Assembly: GCA_002169865.1 (NCBI GenBank)
Contig: NHIC01000004.1
Span: 68,473-93,465, forward strand
Source of the DNA: Flavobacteriaceae bacterium TMED179
Lineage (GTDB): Bacteria > Bacteroidota > Bacteroidia > Flavobacteriales > Flavobacteriaceae
Direction: 5' to 3'
DNA: 24,993 nucleotides
The position numbers were made by a program, and so were the translations under genes. Positions 22,478 through 24,993 of the stretch are shown piece by piece (within the stretch, counting starts at the first letter, position 1; every line of letters starts with the position of its first letter). A model generated the notes under the pieces. That model saw nothing but the letters and a program-made list of their open reading frames with translations, was not told the origin of the DNA and made no database searches.

Positions 22478-23314
22478 TTAAACCAGGGTTTGAAAACGTT
22501 TTGGGATTATTATTAAGCTTTCCCCTTTTAAGGGTGCAGGTTTATTCCAGGAATACCATTTTCTCTTTCTATTTAAAAAGTCCCTCGCTTTATCAAATAA
22601 AAAGTCTCCTTCTTGAGCTGTTTCTTTTTCCATTGTTTTATATAATTTAAATCGGCGATTTAAATGCCCTCTCCATCCTTGGTTCGAGAATTCAGTTAGA
22701 TCTGATTTATTCTTTGCACTTTTCAAGTCAACTAAACCAAAATGAAATAAAAATAGATTTGAATCAATCTTGTAATTTTTACCTTTGATACGATGAAATC
22801 CAGAGCCCCATTTTAAAGGTTTAAAACTTACTATTGGCTTTGTATATCGGTCTGAAATTTTGGCAAATTTACGCTGAGATAAAAACGGTGATTTTAAGTC
22901 AATAGCTTTTTCTAGCCCAGGATGTTGCGCTACATCCAGCCCTAATGCTGAGCATGAAGCAGATTTAAAATCTTGCTGTAAATAGGTCTTTAAACTAAAT
23001 GATATTTTTGGGTCAACAATCAAAAATTCATCGATATCCATAGCTAAAACAGAATGATACTTTGGGTACAACTTACATGCAAATTCAGAAATTTTTTTGG
23101 CTCTATGGCGATCCCCCTCGGTTCTATTCAAATTTTGATGTTGAATTTGAAAACAATTAATTTTTGAAGCTTGCTTTGGTAATGGTTGATCCATACCATC
23201 AATAAAAAGATACAGATTTTCAAAACCTAAATGTTTACCATAATAAGAAATCCATTTATCAGCAAAAAAACTGTCATTTCTTACCATGGATATGGCTGCA
23301 ATGAGTTTTTTCAT
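22478..23314 (-). CDS. Glycosyltransferase, GT2-like (Glyco_tranf_2_4 type)
   Basis: A 278-residue cytoplasmic glycosyltransferase. MKKLIAAISMVRNDSFFADKW starts the Rossmann-like GT-A fold; the metal/nucleotide-sugar motif is DID at 93-95 in VLAMDIDEFLIVDP, preceded by RTEGDRHRAKK (64-74). The W-x-x-Y-Y...LG-F-x-x-x-Y-x-F-x-D pattern (21-40) is usual for the Glyco_tranf_2_4 / GT92-like group. No membrane segment is seen. Its ATG overlaps the Stealth gene stop by 4 bases, so both act in the same pathway, presumably assembly of an extracellular polymer. Donor and acceptor are unknown. Confidence 0.82.
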   Translation of the reverse strand: MKKLIAAISMVRNDSFFADKWISYYGKHLGFENLYLFIDGMDQPLPKQASKINCFQIQHQNLNRTEGDRHRAKKISEFACKLYPKYHSVLAMDIDEFLIVDPKISFSLKTYLQQDFKSASCSALGLDVAQHPGLEKAIDLKSPFLSQRKFAKISDRYTKPIVSFKPLKWGSGFHRIKGKNYKIDSNLFLFHFGLVDLKSAKNKSDLTEFSNQGWRGHLNRRFKLYKTMEKETAQEGDFLFDKARDFLNRKRKWYSWNKPAPLKGESLIIIPKRFQTLV

Positions 23315-24318
23315 TTTAATTTAAGTTGGATTCCTAAAATACGATTTAGACCTCTAGTTACTTTTACTTGGTCAGATTTTGAAGCTAAATCAAGACTTTG
23401 GATACAAAGAAATAATATTCCTTTATCAGATTCACATTGCTTAAACTTTCTATTAATATAGCTTTTGTTTGAATTTTTGGGCTGTATATAAACTGCATTT
23501 GAAGGAGCAAAATTTTTATTCCCAAAATTATACTCTAAATGATTAGCTAAAGCAACAGTATTAAATTGAGAATATTTTCTAAATCGATGTTTAATATTTT
23601 CCTCTAAAATTTTAGGATTGTTATTAAAAAATTCTCCTATTCTTTTTTTATTAAGTGCTAAAGGAGTGTGGCCCGATCTAAAATACCGGAATCTAAATCC
23701 TTGAATGAGAGCAGCATTCCATTGATTTATTTGAAATGATGGTGTCTTTTCCTTTTCTTGATTAAAAAATAACTTTTGAAAAAATGACTTTATACTATCC
23801 CAAAGTAATCTTTCAAAGGGAGGAAATACCCACCCGCCCCTCAATACAGGTCGCCCGTTTCTAAACCATACAGAAGGGTCAACAGGGCGAATTAAAAAAA
23901 TATCATCATTGAAATAGACAAATTTTTCAGATAGACCTTTTATTCTCCATAACATATTTGAAATACAAATACTATTAAAAGTCGGTAGATAATTTTCATA
24001 TCCATGAAATATTTCCCTGTGGTCTACAATACTTATATCAGAAACACGCTCGGGAAAATACTTTTGGACAACCTTATTTAACTTCGGGTCTTGATTATCC
24101 GTAACTATAAAAATATTACGTATAAAAGGAGCAAATTTTAGAATTGAAAGAATACAATAACTTACCTCATTTAATGAACTAAAGCGAGTGGAATCTAACC
24201 CTGGGGCTTTTTCTTTAAGCTCAGAATTATGAAAATGTTTACGTTTTTCTAATAACTTAGGATCAGAACCGTCTACCCAAGCTATCACTGCATCAATCGA
24301 AGTTGTATGTGTATTCAT
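23311..24318 (-). CDS. Stealth-family polysaccharide phosphotransferase
   Basis: Stealth proteins transfer hexose-1-phosphate to build phosphate-linked capsule or cell-wall glycans. Numbered from ATG 24318 (335 residues): CR1 IDAVIAWVDGSDP at 8-20; CR2 from about 43 with RFSSLNEVSYCILSILKFAP, IRNIFIVTDNQ, LPTFNSICIS and FVYFNDDIFLIRPVDP up to 148; CR3 around SGHTPLALNKKRIGEF. CR4 is weak. An in-frame TTG at 24330 would add four residues, but it overlaps a -7 promoter element, so ATG 24318 is preferred. It heads the cluster with the glycosyltransferase and the DegT aminotransferase, which together suggest a phosphoglycan containing an amino sugar. Whether the organism is capsulated cannot be seen. 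Confidence 0.88.
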   Translation of the reverse strand: MNTHTTSIDAVIAWVDGSDPKLLEKRKHFHNSELKEKAPGLDSTRFSSLNEVSYCILSILKFAPFIRNIFIVTDNQDPKLNKVVQKYFPERVSDISIVDHREIFHGYENYLPTFNSICISNMLWRIKGLSEKFVYFNDDIFLIRPVDPSVWFRNGRPVLRGGWVFPPFERLLWDSIKSFFQKLFFNQEKEKTPSFQINQWNAALIQGFRFRYFRSGHTPLALNKKRIGEFFNNNPKILEENIKHRFRKYSQFNTVALANHLEYNFGNKNFAPSNAVYIQPKNSNKSYINRKFKQCESDKGILFLCIQSLDLASKSDQVKVTRGLNRILGIQLKLK

Positions 24319-24327
24319 ATTAAATTT

Positions 24328-24335
24328 CAAATATA
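24328..24335 (-). promoter_or_regulatory. Possible -7 element of the Stealth cluster
   Basis: Minus-strand TATATTTG matches TAnnTTTG exactly, 9 bases before the ATG at 24318, implying a very short leader. No -33 partner is obvious. Confidence 0.4.
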
Positions 24336-24402
24336 GGCATTTGGTAAATCCTCATAACTAAAAATGCTAGATCTATTTTAATGATGGATTGACAAGGAAT
24401 TG

Positions 24403-24410
24403 TATATTTG
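24403..24410 (+). promoter_or_regulatory. Possible -7 element of the alkaline phosphatase gene
   Basis: TATATTTG matches TAnnTTTG exactly, 17 bases before ATG 24428; the -33 position is not well matched. No recognisable Pho-box-like direct repeat was seen nearby. Confidence 0.45.
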
Positions 24411-24427
24411 GTCTATATCAAAATAGG

Positions 24428-24993
24428 ATGCAAAAGTTTTTTTTATTAATATTTTTATTAATTGTACATCCCTTAATTGGTCAAGAAAAATCTCCTAATA
24501 TAATATTGATGATTGGAGATGGGATGGGCCTTTCTCATATTAGTGCTGGGATGTATGCCAACAACAATTCTACGATACTAGAAGAATTTGAGTATGTAGG
24601 TCTATCAAAAACACATTCATTGAATTATTTGGTAACAGATTCGGCAGCTTCAGGAACTGCTATGGCTACTGGAGTTAAAACTCTAAATAGAACTATTGGT
24701 ATTGATGAAAATAACAAAAACTCAAAAAGTATTTTAGAGATATGTAAAGAAAATGATTATCGTGTTGGTCTAGTTGTTACATCTGAAATTGTGCATGCAA
24801 CGCCAGCAAGTTTCTATGCTAAGGTTCCTTCAAGATATGATTACGAAAATATTGCATCCCAATTAAGTGAGCATAATATTGATCTAATTGTAGGTGGTGG
24901 GAAAAAGCACTTCAACAAAAGAAAAGATAAAAGAAATTTATTGGAGGAAATGTCTGATTACACTTTCGTCAAAAATTTTGATGAATTTAAAAA
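24428..24993 (+). CDS. phoA: Secreted alkaline phosphatase, PhoA family (3' end outside window)
   Basis: 188 codons are visible before the window ends. Residues 1-19 form a signal peptide (Lys, then a Leu/Ile/Phe-rich core, ending LIGQ), so it is exported. The PhoA metal and nucleophile motifs follow: MIGDGMG at 28-34 with metal ligand D31, VTDSAASGTAMATGVKT at 69-85 with nucleophile S72, and HATPASFYA at 123-131. It hydrolyses phosphomonoesters outside the cytoplasm, releasing phosphate. It is divergent from the Stealth cluster, with 109 bases between the ATGs that hold one promoter element for each side. Whether it is phosphate-regulated is not shown by the sequence. Confidence 0.93.
   Translation, partial: MQKFFLLIFLLIVHPLIGQEKSPNIILMIGDGMGLSHISAGMYANNNSTILEEFEYVGLSKTHSLNYLVTDSAASGTAMATGVKTLNRTIGIDENNKNSKSILEICKENDYRVGLVVTSEIVHATPASFYAKVPSRYDYENIASQLSEHNIDLIVGGGKKHFNKRKDKRNLLEEMSDYTFVKNFDEFK

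Noticed and set aside
23231..23461. A 76-codon plus-strand frame across the glycosyltransferase/Stealth junction
   Set aside because: It crosses two well-supported overlapping minus-strand genes and has no motif.
24319..24330. TTG start at 24330 for the Stealth protein
   Set aside because: It adds only four residues, uses a rare start, and overlaps the TATATTTG promoter element; ATG 24318 leads directly into CR1.
1..24993. tRNA or rRNA genes, CRISPR arrays, IS elements or phage genes
   Set aside because: No gap exceeds about 260 bases, no cloverleaf-like or repeated-spacer pattern was seen, and every large frame resembles a housekeeping or surface-glycan gene.

Overview
The window reads as an AT-rich chromosome segment of a member of the Bacteroidota, most likely a marine Flavobacteriaceae. 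This rests on gene families (GldA-type gliding ABC ATPase, DAHP synthase fused to chorismate mutase, short MetX, large membrane pyrophosphatase), on several TAnnTTTG -7 promoter elements typical of the phylum, and on the general lack of Shine-Dalgarno sequences. Nothing suggests a mobile island: there are no integrases, IS elements, tRNA/rRNA genes or CRISPR arrays, and gene density is about one per kb.

Layout. 1-2335 (+): the 3' end of a fatty-acid desaturase, an aspartate-type aminotransferase, and the tRNA t6A synthase TsaC/Sua5. 2348-6885 (-): a compact phenylalanine/tyrosine operon, pheA - aminotransferase - tyrA - DAHP synthase/chorismate mutase - small membrane protein, with 4-base ATGA overlaps. 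In front of it (6893-7063) lies a complete transcription attenuator: a consensus promoter, a 22-residue leader peptide whose residues 4-14 include 5 Phe and 4 Tyr, an antiterminator segment inside the last leader codons, and a strong intrinsic terminator abutting pheA. 7102-8969 (+): an EamA-type exporter and a GldA-like ATPase. 9015-12948 (-): a methionine/SAM operon metK - metY - metX - osmC, preceded by a SAM-II riboswitch (12995-13046). Its expression platform can be read from two competing perfect helices.

13208-13816 (+) is a deoxynucleoside kinase. 13827-17152 (-) carries pdhB and then a K+-dependent-type membrane pyrophosphatase. 17286-18815 (+) carries a bifunctional-nuclease/UVR protein and thymidylate synthase; a class V PLP enzyme follows on the minus strand, then dihydrofolate reductase and FabD on the plus strand. 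21302-24318 (-) is a small surface-polysaccharide cluster (Stealth phosphotransferase, glycosyltransferase, DegT-type aminotransferase). The window ends inside a secreted alkaline phosphatase.

The main result is that both amino-acid operons carry readable RNA switches of different kinds. One is ribosome-mediated attenuation sensing Phe and Tyr together. The other is metabolite-sensing SAM-II control that probably acts on translation initiation. dNK, thymidylate synthase and DHFR, spread over 7 kb, form a loose deoxynucleotide/folate neighbourhood. All functional calls are by motif recognition only; no database search was run.
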